The translations under genes were made by a program, and so were the position numbers. From Phanerochaete sordida (taxonomy: Eukaryota; Basidiomycota; Agaricomycetes; Polyporales; Phanerochaetaceae), in assembly GCA_019973155.2 (NCBI GenBank), contig BPQB01000068.1:1-64000 (forward strand): 64,000 bases of DNA, written 5' to 3'. The notes beneath the pieces are model-generated. The model saw nothing but the letters and a program-made list of their open reading frames with translations. It did no database searches and was not told where the DNA came from. Positions 21,344-36,079 of this stretch are shown in pieces. The stretch's first letter is position 1. Each line of letters starts with the position of its first letter.

Positions 21344-23514
21344 GTGAAAAGGCAGCTCTCTGGCCGGTGTTCATGTTTCCCGACTATTTATCCGGCGGCA
21401 ACGTCTCTGTACAATGGCGCATATTTTCCTCGTGGCCATATCGCGTATGGCTTCGTAAAATACAATGACGAATGGGATGACCTATACCTGCCTATGCTGG
21501 GCGCATCGTTGAACGGCCTGCTTCAAAGAATTGCGAGGTGACCAAGAGGCGCGATGGCCAGAGTGCGCTGCATAGCGTCGATAATCGCACGGACACCCAG
21601 TGCCAGCGACGTGCTCAAGGAGCTCCCAGTGGCATTGTGGGGCTCCCAAGGGTCTCTGAAGTCCGTGAAGGTGAAGTCCGGCTGGGTGTCAGTCGCGAGT
21701 GACGGCCTGGCCACAGCGCCCTTTGCTCGCACCCATTGCGACGGATCGGCGATGCCCTGTCACGAGCTATTCCATCATGCGCAAGTAAGGCCATCGTTTG
21801 GGACTTACCGTCGTCCAGCGAACGGATGGACAAGGAGACAGGAACCTGACTTTCTTCGGCGGCGTCCTAAGTCGGTGCGATGTTCGGAGGGCGGATTTGA
21901 GGATGGGCGAGCGGCTGTAGCCCAGTCGTACACTATCCAAACCAAGAAGAACTAGGGCGAGTAACTTCGCGAAGGCAGCGTAGAGCATCGTGTGTGCGTG
22001 GAGTGTAGGATGAGTGTGTGGTAGGAGCCAAGGCGAAACTCGGTGCGAGATGGCTGCGGGAGATATATCTCATTTCTGCGTGACCTCACCCAAATTAACG
22101 TCACGATGCTTCTTTCAGCCTCAATGTGCGAGTGCTTTGTATCCTTTCATCGAAGACACGAGGCGACGTTGTGCAGTAGCTGATCGGAAAACTAGGTGAT
22201 GCGCTGCGTTGGTGGCCCTGTGTAAAGAAAGCGTTGCATGGATGAGCACGCAATTCATTCAGATAAGGGCGTGAGATTTCATTTGCGCTTTGCGACGGTG
22301 CGAAGTGGACCTCGAGCAGCGGCTTGGATCATGGAGGTTCACCGCGAAAAGGGGCATTACCATTTATGGACCTGAGTCGGGGTTGATATTGATCAGCGCC
22401 CGCTTCGTGGCACGGCCCCGTACTCATCCGCGCTCATGTCTCCTTCCGTATCTCCAGCTCGCCCTTTTGGTATATGGTGAGTACAGTTTCCGTGTCTGTC
22501 ACCTGTGGTTTGAGCCACCGTAGCTGTTGTACTGATCTGCGACGCGCACAGGGCGGCGATTCGGATCACACACCCCTGCACAGCGCACATCGCAGGCCAC
22601 TTCGGGTGCCGCCAGGCCCAAGGCTACTCCTATCACGCCAGAGCTCAAGGCGCAGGTGAAGTCTTCATGTTATCTATATACGAAACTGAATATGTGAGCT
22701 TCACTGATGACAGCTATGACGCTGCTGACGCGACGCGAATTTATGTGAAGCAAATCACAAATAGCGATCATTTCGACTTTGCTCTGGAGTCGGCACGGTG
22801 CTTCCCCTAGCGACCCCGCGACATGGGGCTCTCCTTCGCCTCTTCCTCAAGGCCTCATACGGTGCGCATAGAGGTCCTACGTAAGTGGTTTGCACCGTCT
22901 GTGTTGAGCGCTCGGAAAACGGCAACGAGTATTCGTTTGCAGTGTCGATGGTCCGGATGCTATGGAGCGCAGATATGGCTTCTGCAGCAAACGAGACACG
23001 CGAACAGCTAGAAGCCCTCGACGCCCATGCGTATGCCGAGAGTGTCAGTGATGTGACGCGCTCAAGTTCCACATCCCGCCCCCCTTACGACGCTCGCGCG
23101 GCAGGCATAACGGTAAATTAGGATAAATGCTTCGACATCGTTCGATGGACAGTGAGCGATATGGCCACGCTTGGACGTATGAGCCCATATGGTGAGTGAT
23201 TCCAATTGGTCGAGAAGCGTGGTCTACTGATGCAGTGTGATTCACCACACAGAACAAGTAGCAGGACTGTCTTTTTGGAATAAAGGCAGTCTGCCTCATC
23301 CTCTTCCTATGCCTCGACGTCAAGTGACGGCAGCTAATCGCAAGAGCGACCGGGATGTGCCGAGCGATTATATTTGATTACCTCCGCGGTCAGGCTCGCG
23401 TGCTTTCCGTTCTACCTGAAATGGCTGGCGCAGACCCGGAGACTGGTAGTGAGTACAGGTATTTAGGGCGACCGTGCGCTCCCTCATTTTATCAGGTCGA
23501 CGCTCTCCGTCGTC
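21344..23514. other. Intergenic, no convincing gene
   Basis: About 2.2 kb. Several short frames have exon-like ends, for example 22885-23121 (a helical-looking MVRMLWSADMASAANETRE segment), but no consistent splice path or family motif could be built. It may hold a decayed gene or a poorly conserved one. Confidence 0.35.
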
Positions 23515-25346
23515 ATGGTCGTTCCCGGGACTGCTAAGTTTGCAGAAGCCACTGGAGCTTGCGTAGGCGAGTCGAGGAGCTCTGCGGAAGATGGCGGGCT
23601 GAGTCCTGCTTGGGACTCTTCCGAAAAAAGTTTCAGCACGCCCAGTGTCCTTACCGACGAGACAGCCTCCGCGTCACCGGCTCGCGAGCCGTCAGCGTGG
23701 ATAACGGTAAGCGCAAATCATTATTAGCAAACCTCCACTCATTATTCCATGCAGGCGATTGCATGCTGCGCCCTCAGCTTTATCATATGGGGCTTTCCGA
23801 ACTCTTCTGGAGTCTTCCTAGCAGCGTACCAGAGGAGCCCGCGCTATAGCTCGCAGACGGACGCGGAGACTTTGTTGCCCATGATTGGACCCCTCTGCAC
23901 AGGCGTCCTGCATTGCTCAGGTACTATCAGCCTAGTTTCGAGTTCCAGGTCTCGTCGCCAAGTCATCTAGGGCGAAATCTGACCGCGACACCCATAGGTC
24001 TTTTCATTCACCCTTCGATCCGCCATAGGCCACGGCTGCGTCAGGCGTTTATCTGGGCCGGAGCCCTCATCTGTTCCGCCAGCCTGCTTGGCGCGAGCTT
24101 TACCTCGAATGTGGGGACCTGACTTTCGTACTGGGGCTGATTCTGATTTTTACGTTTGATGCTCAGGCTGCGTTGTTGGTTGCCTTCAAAGGAGCGATCT
24201 TTGGGCTTGGTGCTTGTACGTAGCCATTCTCGCCTTCAAGATTGACGTTTGGGTCTCACAGACTTTAGCCCTTGTGTATTATCCCGCACTGTCCTGCCTC
24301 TCCGACTGCTTCGTACAGCGCCAGAACGTTCCAATAAACGCAATCATCGTCATAGGTATGCCTTTCATCCAATCCGCTACGACATACATAACGTGCTCAT
24401 CATACGTGTAGCCAGTAATGCAGGAGGAGTCCTCTTTCCCATTATTCTCCCAGCTATCATGTCGCGGTTCAGCATCATGGTCGCCGCGCGCACATATGCC
24501 ATCGCACTCGCGGCGGTCCTGTTGCTCTCGGTGCCCTTCATCAAGTCACGCCCGGGAATCCGACACGCGCATCGTCGCACGGGAAAGGCGGGCAGCCCGA
24601 TGAATATACAGAGCAGAAGGTTCTGGTTCTTCGTGGCCATGAACACGCTCCAAAGCCTTGGCCACTTCGTGCCTCTGGCATGGCTCCCGAGTGCGTTCTG
24701 CGCTTCCGCGACGATACGCGCCGTGCTGACACTGCTACGACCCAGGGGTCGCGATCCTGCTTGGCCTCAGCACCGCGCAGGCGTCGTTGCCACTGGCACT
24801 TGCCAACACGACGTCCGTCGTCGCTGGGTTTGCGATGGGCCGGGCGCGGGAGCGCTGCAATACCAAGGCGCATGCCGTCTTGACACCGCTGTTCACCTCC
24901 GCGGTCACGTTAGTTCTCTGGGGCGTCGCGTCCTCCTCCTATGGCGGCGTGCTCGCGTTCGGGATCGCATACGGTGCCACTGCAGGCTGCTGGGCGGGTC
25001 TGTGGAAGGGCCTTGTGGAGCCCATCGCCGGTATGCCCCCTCTCCTTGTGTAGACCCTGCATTTTGGTCTAAATGTTCCGCATTTCCAGATGGAAATCCC
25101 GAAGTTGCTGAGATGATGGTCGACCTCGCCATGTTCATCCGCGGGGTCGGGTGCATAGTGTCCACGCCCATCGTGATTTATCTCCAGCACGCGAGAGTCG
25201 CTACCGCGCAGGCTCGTGGTACGGGATTCGCAGTCGACGAAGGGCGTTTCAGTTCTGTGATTATCTACACCGGCACATGCTTTGCTGCCGCCGCCGCCCT
25301 TGCCGTACTCGACTGGGCATTGGACAGGAGGAGCACGCGAAAGTGA
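23515..25346 (+). CDS. MFS transporter, monocarboxylate-transporter-like
   Basis: Eight exons (23515-23706, 23755-23920, 23998-24110, 24167-24215, 24269-24355, 24412-24690, 24746-25030, 25090-25346) join in phase to 475 residues. After a Ser/Thr-rich cytosolic leader the first helix reads IACCALSFIIWGFPNSSGVF, followed by LLPMIGPLCTGVL, FIWAGALICSASLLGASF, KGAIFGLGASLVYYPAL and then GGVLFPIILPAIMSRF, the order and spacing of fungal MCT-like (SLC16/Mch) carriers. The second half has SRRFWFFVAMNTLQSLGHFV and further helices to LAVLDWALDRRSTRK. It should sit in the plasma or vacuolar membrane and move an organic acid or similar solute; the substrate is unknown. The exon 5 acceptor was chosen as TTTAG at 24266-24268 because it alone restores the VYYPAL motif. 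Confidence 0.75.
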
Positions 25347-25451
25347 CATTGAGCATACGAGATTATCCAGAACCTCCGACAGATTTCCTCATAAATACCA
25401 TACACGAGTCACCTGTAATTCCAATTTCCTTCATCCAGATATCCATCTTTG

Positions 25452-26477
25452 TCATTCAGTCTCCATAGCCCATGGACCATCTCCTCCTCGGATGACGTCT
25501 TCCCAGTCTCGTCTCACTTCATCAAAGGTATACTCTGCGCTCTCAGCTAACAGCCGAAGCTCGCCAATCCCTACTCCCCGTGCATGGTCCTTGGCGATAT
25601 CCTGGAGCCCGGCCAGCATCTCGTAGTGCTCCCACGCGCCATACGTGCACTCGAACTCCGCGTCGTCGTCGTCCCTCGGGATTCCGGGCTGCACAACGAT
25701 GTGACGCAGCTCGTTCAGCTGCGCAGAGTGCGCCGCGGCGCGCGCGGCCTCGGGGCTCCCCTCCACGTACGCGTGCAGCTCGTCGTGCTCCAGGAAGTAG
25801 TCCGAGTGCCAGCTCGCGGCTGTGAACGGCACGCCGAGGTGCATGCGCAGGAACTGCAGGACCGTGTAGCTCTCGAGCAGGCCCGACAGGCGCAGGTACG
25901 TGAGCCGCGGCGCGCCCTCGGCGAGGAGCGCGCCGAACTCGAAGTCGGCGTAGGAGCGCGGGTCGAGCCGGTAGGCGCACTGCGAGATGTGCAGTGCGCG
26001 CAGGGAGGGGAGGGCGGCGTCTGCGGCGAAGGAGGGGTAGAAGTGCGGGACGGAGAGGTGCGTGAGGTGGGGAAAGGGGGCTGTTGCCAGTGGCTTCCCT
26101 AGTGGCGGTAGGAGAGACACGTTGTGGATCGCTAAAGCACGCAGTGTCGGAGCCGCAGAGTTGAGGATGACGGAAATTGCAAAGGAGAGGTTTTCCTTCT
26201 CCGCAACTGCTTCCCCTTCATCCTTGAGGTCTGATGCGCCGACCGTGGCTGAGAGCAAGAGGTATCGGATACGGAGAGGAGCTGTGGAATTGGCCTGCAT
26301 TGTGGCAAAAGAGAGGATTGAATCTGCGTTCGAGAGGAAGACAGAATGACATTTGGCTGGGAAAGTGGCGTTCCTGATGTACCGAGAAACGAGAGAGAGG
26401 GAACAGCCCGTGTATCCGCCGTCTAGACACGCCGAGGTCGCGATCTTGACCAGAAGCTCTGGCGGGCAGGTTTCCAT
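25452..26477 (-). CDS. Single-exon F-box-like protein
   Basis: One uninterrupted frame of 341 residues from the ATG at 26477. The frame is open for 20 more codons to 26537, but METCPPELLVKIATSAC fits an F-box start and a TATATA element lies at about 26545. The N-terminal F-box-like segment continues CSLSLVSRYIRNATFPAKC. The rest is leucine-rich with periodic LRALHIS and LTYLRLSG motifs, ending in an acidic, helical tail (RRDWEDVIRGGDGPW). No intron is needed, unlike the tandem F-box-like genes at 4697-8305, so it belongs to a different subgroup. Probable SCF adaptor by family; the substrate is unknown. It converges with the MFS gene, 105 bp away. Confidence 0.7.
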   Translation of the reverse strand: METCPPELLVKIATSACLDGGYTGCSLSLVSRYIRNATFPAKCHSVFLSNADSILSFATMQANSTAPLRIRYLLLSATVGASDLKDEGEAVAEKENLSFAISVILNSAAPTLRALAIHNVSLLPPLGKPLATAPFPHLTHLSVPHFYPSFAADAALPSLRALHISQCAYRLDPRSYADFEFGALLAEGAPRLTYLRLSGLLESYTVLQFLRMHLGVPFTAASWHSDYFLEHDELHAYVEGSPEAARAAAHSAQLNELRHIVVQPGIPRDDDDAEFECTYGAWEHYEMLAGLQDIAKDHARGVGIGELRLLAESAEYTFDEVRRDWEDVIRGGDGPWAMETE

Positions 26478-27246
26478 CGTTGGCAGGGTTTGCAGGGTTT
26501 GAGGTTTCGGCAGGAAGAAGACAGAGACCAATTTCAACGTGAGATATATAGATATCCGGTGACTCTGGACTGGCGAATGTGAGTCATCCGGGGCCGCACT
26601 AGTAGCGGACGAGGCAGCAACTTGGTTACCGGGGCAGTGTAGGTTGAATTACTGTGATTGAATGCAACATACACGTCTATTCATATGAAATCAGGCTATC
26701 ATAGAGCGGACATCAACACACCTTCTGGAACTCCGATTATCTGTACCATATGGCCTGAATGAAGGTGGGAACCGAGCTTGACATGTGGAAGCGCTTGCCT
26801 TCGTGGCGTTCGGGCGGCGCCGAACTGCCGCAAAACGGGTCGAAACTGCATGTCCTTCGGCCTGTGATCTATTTGAGGTCAATACCGGTCAAATATAGCC
26901 TCGCATATATACTTGTATGTTCTCCGAAACACTGGTCTACCTGCGACACAAGCTTAGAAGACTAGCTACTTCGAAAAGAAGAGCTCTGGAAAGAGAAAAT
27001 TGGGCCGAAAATACCCGTACCTCACATGGCGCATAGCAACTGGAATAAAACCAAACTCTGAGGGCAGCACTTTGGTCGAAACGAAGGTGCGACGCGCAAA
27101 TTGGGTAGCGCCTGTTTATGCGTTGAAGGGGCGGATCAAAATGATGCGCCTTCTCGGCATTGGCCGATCATGAGATCTCAGATGCGCTCTGCAGGTTTCT
27201 TCGCGCCTTCCCGCTCAACATCTTCCATCCGTCGCTCAAGCTCGAA
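26478..27246. other. Divergent intergenic region
   Basis: Upstream of the minus-strand F-box-like gene and the plus-strand BUD22-like gene. A TATATA stretch near 26545 probably serves the former. No coding region is supported. Confidence 0.4.
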
Positions 27247-28925
27247 ATGGCCGCCTCCAAGGGGAAAGCTCCGATGAAGCGGAAGAGGACGACAGAGGTA
27301 TGCATCCGTCGTGATGTCCTTCTCCGTGCGAGCTCTGACAAAGGCTGCAGGAAGACAAAGCTGCACGACTCGCGGGCAAACTGGTGAGCATCCCGGACTT
27401 GCTGCATGCTCATTCTCCTGACGGGATGAAGATATAAAGCACCACTGCGCAAAAGAAGTGAAGAAAGCTGCAAAGAAGGCCAAAGACTTTGAGATTCGCA
27501 AGCTGGTCAAGCGTTTGAAGGGACTACGGTGCGTTTGCTAGCGGCATGGGGACTCCCAGCGTACTCAGACCGTCTGATGTAGAGCAAAGGAGACCGCTCC
27601 TCCAGAATTGAAAGAACTGGAAGAGCAGCTTGTACTTATGAAGGTGCGTTCTGACAGTACGTGTCCCTCACGTGGTACCCATCCCGTTGCAGGACATCGA
27701 CCACGAAGCGATTGCGAACACGGCACTGAAGACAAAGCTGAAGAAGGACAAGAAGCTCGCACAGAATGAAGATCTCACCACTGCCATAACACAAGAGTTG
27801 ACCCACCTCGTGGAGCCCGCGAAGCCCGGCTCGAACCTTGCCAAGGTGCAGGGCCGCCTACTCAGCCACAAAGTTATCGCGACCGAAGTGCACACTGTCG
27901 TGGAGGACATGCGGATAGCAGCCTTCCCAGAACTCAAGGCTCCCGTGGCGGCTGCGGCTGAAGCGTCTGACGAAGAGTCTGAAGACGAGGCACCCGCGCG
28001 ACCCGCGAAGAAGGCCAAGGTTGCTCCTGCAGAGTCTGGCGACGAGTCCGAGGAGGACTCTGATGCTGAAGGCGAGGCGCATAGCCGAGTTGCGGTCTCC
28101 GACGACGAGGAAGCTGAAGATGATGGATGGGAGTCGGGAACTGTTCAGGGCGACTCAGACGGCGAGGGCGAGGAGGATAGCTCGGAGGAGGAAAGCGACT
28201 CGGAAGCAGCAGCGGCGGATAGTGAGGATAGTGACGAAGAAGATGAAGACGAAGAGGAACCCGCCGTTCGCAAGAAGCCGTCGTCCAGCAAGGTTGCTCC
28301 CCCCAAAGCTTCTTCGAGCAAGCAGGGAGAGTCCACGTTCTTGCCGTCGTTATCCGTGGGATACACTCGAGGCGACTCCGATGCATCTGACCTCAGCGAC
28401 GCCGAGGTCAAACGGGCAGACGTCGCCGTCAAGAAGAATAGGAGAGGCCAGCGAGCCCGCCAGCTGTGAGTTTTCAACCTCCTTCATCTCGTCGATCGCC
28501 CTCATCCCTGTGCTGCAGCATATGGGAGCGGAAGTATGGCAAGAACGCCAATCACGTCAAGAAACAGCAAGATGCTGGCCCAGAAAAGGGCCCTCAGGCG
28601 AGGTGGGGCGCACGGGATGCTAGCGGTCCCCGCGACTCGAGGAAACCGTTCGGCAGGCCTCAAAATAGTGGGCCCCCACGCCCGCAGGGGCACTTTGCAG
28701 GCCCGCAGAGAGGGCCTCCGCCGTCGCGCGCACCAGCAGGTCCGTGTTTGGCATATGGTTGTCCTACTACGATCTGCTCACGGCATAACGCGTCGAACAG
28801 GCCCTCCAGCGCGGAAGACGGACGACAAGCCACTTCATCCTTCCTGGGAAGCGAAGCGCAAGCTGAAGGAGAAACAGAACCCTGCGTTTGCTGCCCCTCA
28901 GGGCAAGAAGATTGTCTTCGAGTAG
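27247..28925 (+). CDS. BUD22-like ribosome biogenesis factor
   Basis: Seven exons (27247-27297, 27351-27383, 27440-27528, 27583-27643, 27693-28465, 28519-28739, 28801-28925) give 450 residues. The N terminus is a basic coiled-coil (HHCAKEVKKAAKKAKDFEI, then LVKRLKGLR). The middle is an extremely acidic Ser/Glu/Asp tract (about residues 165-265) alternating with Lys patches. The C terminus has the BUD22 signature: LIWERKYGKNANHVKKQ, and PLHPSWEAKRKLKEKQ before the end AFAAPQGKKIVFE. BUD22/SRFBP1-type proteins act in the nucleolus in maturation of the small ribosomal subunit; that role is inferred from the family. The acidic tract is low complexity, so its length is likely to vary between strains. 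Confidence 0.88.
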
Positions 28926-29137
28926 TGTTTTCTAGTGTGCTCTGCGCCGTCTGTAGCCCCTGTGCCTACGCGTTCATTTCGCGCGTTATGATCCATCGAG
29001 CGTCTGCCGCCTGACTGACCGTGGGAACGTGCGCCATGAGCGCTATCTGCGTCACCGCGCCGTCGCGGGTGCTTCGCCCATCCGTCGTCTCTGTACCACC
29101 ATTTTCCTGCTCCTTTCGCCGTCTTTCTCTGCCCAGC

Positions 29138-31172
<2,035 letters not shown>

Positions 31173-33547
31173 AGCGCATGAGGCCCCGTATTACAGAGAC
31201 GAGTAATAGACCGGTGGACACTTCCTTAACGACCTGCAACTACTTGTACTTCTTTTCTACACGAATACCAGATAACGCCGCATGGATTCTATGTCATACA
31301 TTCCGCAACGACTGCTACGCGTGCCTTCATTCTGCGGCGTGGATCGTCTTTCAAGTTGCCCTCCTGGGTAATCGACGTTTCACGCTGCCGACTGCACACT
31401 CAATGGCCCGCAGTGAACGTGACGTCAAAACAGGAATGCTGTAGTGCGGACAGGGCGTAGGCACTTCGTGAGTCCGCGAGCACCCGCCCGCATGTCGTAC
31501 ACGCGCTATCTCCATTCGCCGCCCAAGGGCCAAAGCCAGCGGGGCGCAGGCACCTCTGTACGGCAGGGCTCACCCAATCCGCTGAAGACATAGGTAAACG
31601 ATTTTGACATGGCCTCTGCACCGCGCGCGGCGAACGAGCTTATCCCGCAAACGAGCGGGCGAAATGAAAAGCACCGGTGCCGCCAGCGAAGCCCAGGTGC
31701 ACGAACATGGCAGCTGGGAGCCACCGGGCCCCATACCCGGATCGGTGCGACGGCGGTACGCATAGGGGAAGGGTGCGTTCTGGAGCGGCACAGGGCCCTG
31801 CCAGCCGCGCACATAACATCCGTGCGCGGCCGCAACGCCTCGCCCGCAGCGACGCGCCCCCTCTCCACGGCGCCCGTCCGTGGCGTTCACCCGGGCTGGT
31901 GGGCGTTGTGGCTACGGAGGGGCGATTTCTACACGAGTGGGCCACACGCCGAACTTGTCGGCGACAGACCATCCTAGGCCCCGCGTTGGTTCATCGCTCA
32001 GCCGGCAGATAGCGGCCTGCGGGCGGGCGTCCTGGGGTGTCGCGGAGCTGGGCAACGGGAGTTCAGCCTGAGCTCGCTCTCGTCCGAGCCTGCCTATACA
32101 AAACAAGCTTTCATTCGCCGTCTAGGATGTGCCTCCCGCCTCGTGACTCCTCGACAGATCTGCGTGCGCCCCGGTCAGTTGCACGTCGCGCTGGAACATG
32201 ATATGGGCTTAACTTACAATCCGGGCACAGTGGCAACGATCTTGTCGCTGATATACCTGTCTCAGCCTAGCAGGCTCCTGCGCCACAGAGAATGGGCTCT
32301 GGATGAAGGTCCGCCCCCGCGGGATGTCCCATGGAATGCCGAAACATGCAGGGTTCTTGGCGCCAGGAGCCTCCGGAATACGGTGCGAGACATGCAGATG
32401 GTGGTATGGCATGCTGCGACGGTGGCGTCCGCGCAACTGTCGGGAGGCAGAGCTTCCCCTATCCGCGCGAGGAGACTGTCCGCCGTCGTGCTCGCTGGTG
32501 GGAACCCCTCGTTCTGAGGACAGTGGATGCTATTCATTTCGGCCACTCGCTTGCGGGGGCATTACCACTTGTGTAGTCAAAAGACGTTCGCGAAGGCCGG
32601 GCGTTCTGCGGGCGGTCGGTAGCATGGAGAGACTGGCGACGGGACAAAGCACCTGGCCGGGTCACTGCTGCGTCCCGGGAGAGGTGGGTACAATAGATGC
32701 GCCGTAGTCGAGCGGCAGCGAGCCTCGTGTCCGTGCATGAGCACATCTGAGCACATCTGTTACGACCTAACCCCGGGTCACGAGATTAGATATCTGGCGG
32801 ACCCTGCCCTGAGAAGGCGGAATTCTATGAGCACAAGGGGGCGAGAACATCTGTCAGAGAAAGCCACCTTGGCCCGGCAGCTCAGGCATGGCGGATATCA
32901 CTTCACGAGCAGCGCGCGGCTGTTCTCACGGCTACCGCTCTGCATTGTCGCTGCTGCCATGGCCATCGTGCGCGGCGGCGCAGTCGGCTGCGGCAGCGCG
33001 GTCGTGTGCGGTCGTTACGTCTGCGTGGACCGGAGAAACGAGTGGAAAAGACAAGGGAGAACGTGGCGACAATGCTGGTATAACGTGCGAGATAAGTGTA
33101 CGGAGATTGTTTGGAAGGTGATCCGCCGAAGTGGGGACGGAGAGAGCGTGCTGTTGAACAGCGACGATGCGCAGTGCCTCTGACGGTTGCCGCAAGATTA
33201 TCGGGGGGAGTGCCTGTGAAGGAGGGATGCTGGTAAGGGATGGCATGTTATGGGAGGACCCACGGGCGGGGGCGTGTGTGTGGCTCATGTTCGTGCATGG
33301 CCGACGGACGTACGTCGCCCGGACAAAGTCTGCAGTCGGACACGAGGATGGTGGAGAAAAGAATAAACTCGTGCGTGTATTGGATCGGAAGGGGAAAGAT
33401 GGCCCCTGCAGTCTCCCAAAGGTTTGAGGGGTGATGGCAGCGTGTGTAGCTCGGACGGCCTGCCACCACGCGCTGGGCCCTCGCCGCCCTAAATATGGTC
33501 GGCCATGTCTCTTCTTCCCAACCGCCATCTCCTCCCGCCCTCCTCTC
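31173..33547. other. Gene-poor region
   Basis: 2.4 kb without a supportable gene. Short frames on both strands overlap one another and lack motifs. A small direct repeat, TGAGCACATC, occurs twice at about 32740-32757. The right end is the upstream region of the TCP11-like gene. Confidence 0.4.
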
Positions 33548-36079
33548 ATGGACGACTGTCCTCATGAGTCTGCCCACTTCCACTCTCTGACCCGCAAGCG
33601 CAAGGCCGACGCCGCTGACCCCGCGCCCTCTGACGCTCCTGCGCCCGTCTCTGTCTCCATCTCCGTCTCCGTCCCTGCCGACTCGCTCCTCATGCGTCCA
33701 GACGCCACGCCCCGTATACCCACAGAGCCCGCCGACGTCGGCCAGGCGTCCTGGCACCTCACGCAGCGCGCCTTCCCCGCGTGGCCGGAGGCACCGCTCG
33801 GACCGTCCGCGTCCTTCGCGGTCCACACCCGCCAGGACGGCCCGTCCAAGCCCAAGCGGCCCCGCATCGAGATACCCATACCCTCATCGCCTCGCAAGTC
33901 GCGTAGCCGTCGCCTCCTGTGTTCCTCTCCGCGCAAGCAGTCTCGTCTGCTCCGTCCCAGCGTTCTGCGCGAGACTGGCGTCGTCTCGGCAGTAGAACTC
34001 GGCCACAAGCTCGCGCCTTCGCGTTCAGGTAGCCTCACACCGCTCCCGTCGCCCCTCAGGTCCACGCTCTCGCTCCCGGTCACTCCCATCGAGCCCAGCT
34101 ACGCGCACGTACCGTCGCATCAGCCACCCATTAATAGAGAGACCCTGAAAGAGTTAGATCTGGAGGCCATACTACGCAATCCTCAGCTTCGTGCGTGCTC
34201 TACCTCTATCTTATCGTCTGTGCCTGATTTACCTTTCTATTGATCGTATTCAGGACACGATCTCTTGTTCGATCCTGGTCTGCAGTTTCGCCCGACGTTC
34301 AGTCGGCGGAAACGCGACCTCGCCGAGGGCTACTGGATTGCTGTCGTCCGAGAGCTCGACACGGGCTGCACCTGCACTACCGTGGACCTGCAGGGTAAGC
34401 TCATCGGCTGCCGTTGTATCTGCGCCACGGTACCCCTGCCTGCGGAGAAGCCCGTGCGAGCCTATTCGCCCTCAGGCAGCTTCGTCACCGTGAGGTCGCC
34501 ATCTCGCCTCAGGCTGCTTCTTGCCGAGCTACTCGAGGTTCTGGTCTCCATTATTCGCCCTGTGGTCTTGCGGCCGACCGACGGTGGCTTGCAGTCGAAC
34601 GCCCCCTCGTCGCAGGAGCAGAACGACTCCCACGTTGGCTATTTACGCGCCATCTTGGACGCAGATCTCATTGAGCAGGAGATCGAGCATGGCGTTTTTG
34701 ACCCCTCTGGTGTATTCAAAGCGATCGGCGACATAATGCGATGCTACTGCGCACCCATGCGCGACCAGGCCGTTAACCAGATGGTGGCGCTTGCGGATTC
34801 GTGTTCGCCAGGAGGCAGCGGCACCAAGGTGGACGCGGTGCGCGCCATTAGGTTGTGCTTCGAGATCCTGGAGCTTATGAAGCTAGTACGTAAAACTGGA
34901 CCTGCTCTCCGCGATCGTTTATTAACTCATTAATGAAACCTTGATAAACAGGACGTGGCCAATCACCAGCTGCAGACACTGCGTCCTTATCTCGTTCGCT
35001 CCGCCGCCGAGTTCGAACTCAAAATGTTCCAAGAAAATAGACAGAAGGGCCCGCTCCCGCTGGAGACCACCCGACGGTGGCTCCAAGCGGCCTTCGACGA
35101 CCTCGCGGCGAGTGCTGCCGATCCCAGGTCGGCTCCCAGCCTCCCCGCTGCTTTCTCGAGGTATCCACGCCATGCGCAAATACAAGTCGCCGTCGTGAGG
35201 GCGGTCATTAACCTCGTCTTCGACCCGGCCTCGCTACCTTCGCCGCCATCTTCTCCCCTCCCTTCATCTGTCGCCTCTTCGCCGCTCATCTCCTCTCCGG
35301 CTCGTCAAGGCTACCCGGAGACACTCTACCTAGACCATATCCGTCTTACCACCCTGCGCAATGATGCGGCGGACTTTACGACGCTGTACATGTTGATGAT
35401 GCTCTATCGCCAGCTCGTCCACTCCGGTTCGTCGCCGGCGGGCTCCAAGGTCAGCGTCTCGGCGGACGACCTCTCCGCGCTCAAGAAGGAGGTCTGGGAA
35501 ATTGGTCCGGCTCGGCTCGGATATTGCTTTACCTGCAGGCCGGCATCGGGCCTCGTGCCTTGCGGAGGCACGTCTGAGGCTGAGCTGGCCGCGTGGCGCA
35601 AGGACATGGACGACGTCGTCCTGCAGCTCACCACGAGGGCCGGCGAAGCGCGTGCGCGGTCACGTTCACCCGCTGCTCCATCGCTGCCTGCGGCTTCGTC
35701 ATCCGCGGATCAGCGACTCCCGTCTGGCGCCCCGGACGGCCACCTGCTGAAACTTGCCACGAGCTGGACGGACTCGAACCTGCGCTCCGATTCCAAGCTT
35801 GGTGCCTTGATGAAGACGCGGGTCAAGGCGGCCGTCGAGGAGCTCGCCATCTCGATCGTCCTCCCGAACCTCGCCGCGCCGCCGAAGACGGATGCCCCGT
35901 CGGCGGCGCAGGCTGCGAGTGGCCTCGAGCCGCTCATGCCGGAGATTCGCCATCTCGCCCAAAAGCTTTCGAAGCTGGTGTCCATACATCTCGCGGTGTA
36001 TGGCACGCTCTATGCCCAGCCTGGCTTCGTTCGGGACCGGACTACGCCTGGTGCCTCTGATCCCTCTGCCTCGCAATAG
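33548..36079 (+). CDS. TCP11/SOK1-like protein
   Basis: Three exons (33548-34190, 34254-34885, 34952-36079) encode 800 residues. The N-terminal 200 residues are disordered: Ser/Pro-rich with basic patches (RKRKADAADP, SPRKSRSRRLLCSSPRKQSR) that could act as nuclear-localisation signals. The rest is helical and matches the T-complex protein 11 family: LLLAELLEVLVSIIRPVVL, then LDADLIEQEIEHGVFDPSGV, AIRLCFEILELMKL, and LQTLRPYLVRSAAEFELKMF. In yeast the member SOK1 was found as a suppressor of cAMP-dependent kinase loss, so a signalling role is possible but inferred. The frame is open upstream to 33431; ATG 33548 was chosen because MDDCPHESAH starts the disordered domain cleanly and follows a CT-rich leader. 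Confidence 0.85.

Noticed and set aside
22290..23121. Possible multi-exon gene upstream of the MFS transporter
   Set aside because: Some exon-like segments look structured, but no consistent chain of donors, acceptors and phases could be found, and no family was recognised.
31609..32746. Short overlapping frames in the gap after V-ATPase subunit B
   Set aside because: All frames are short, mutually overlapping and without motifs; the region is treated as intergenic.
32738..32760. Short direct repeat TGAGCACATC, two copies
   Set aside because: Only two adjacent copies with no spacer pattern; too small to be a CRISPR array or a meaningful satellite.
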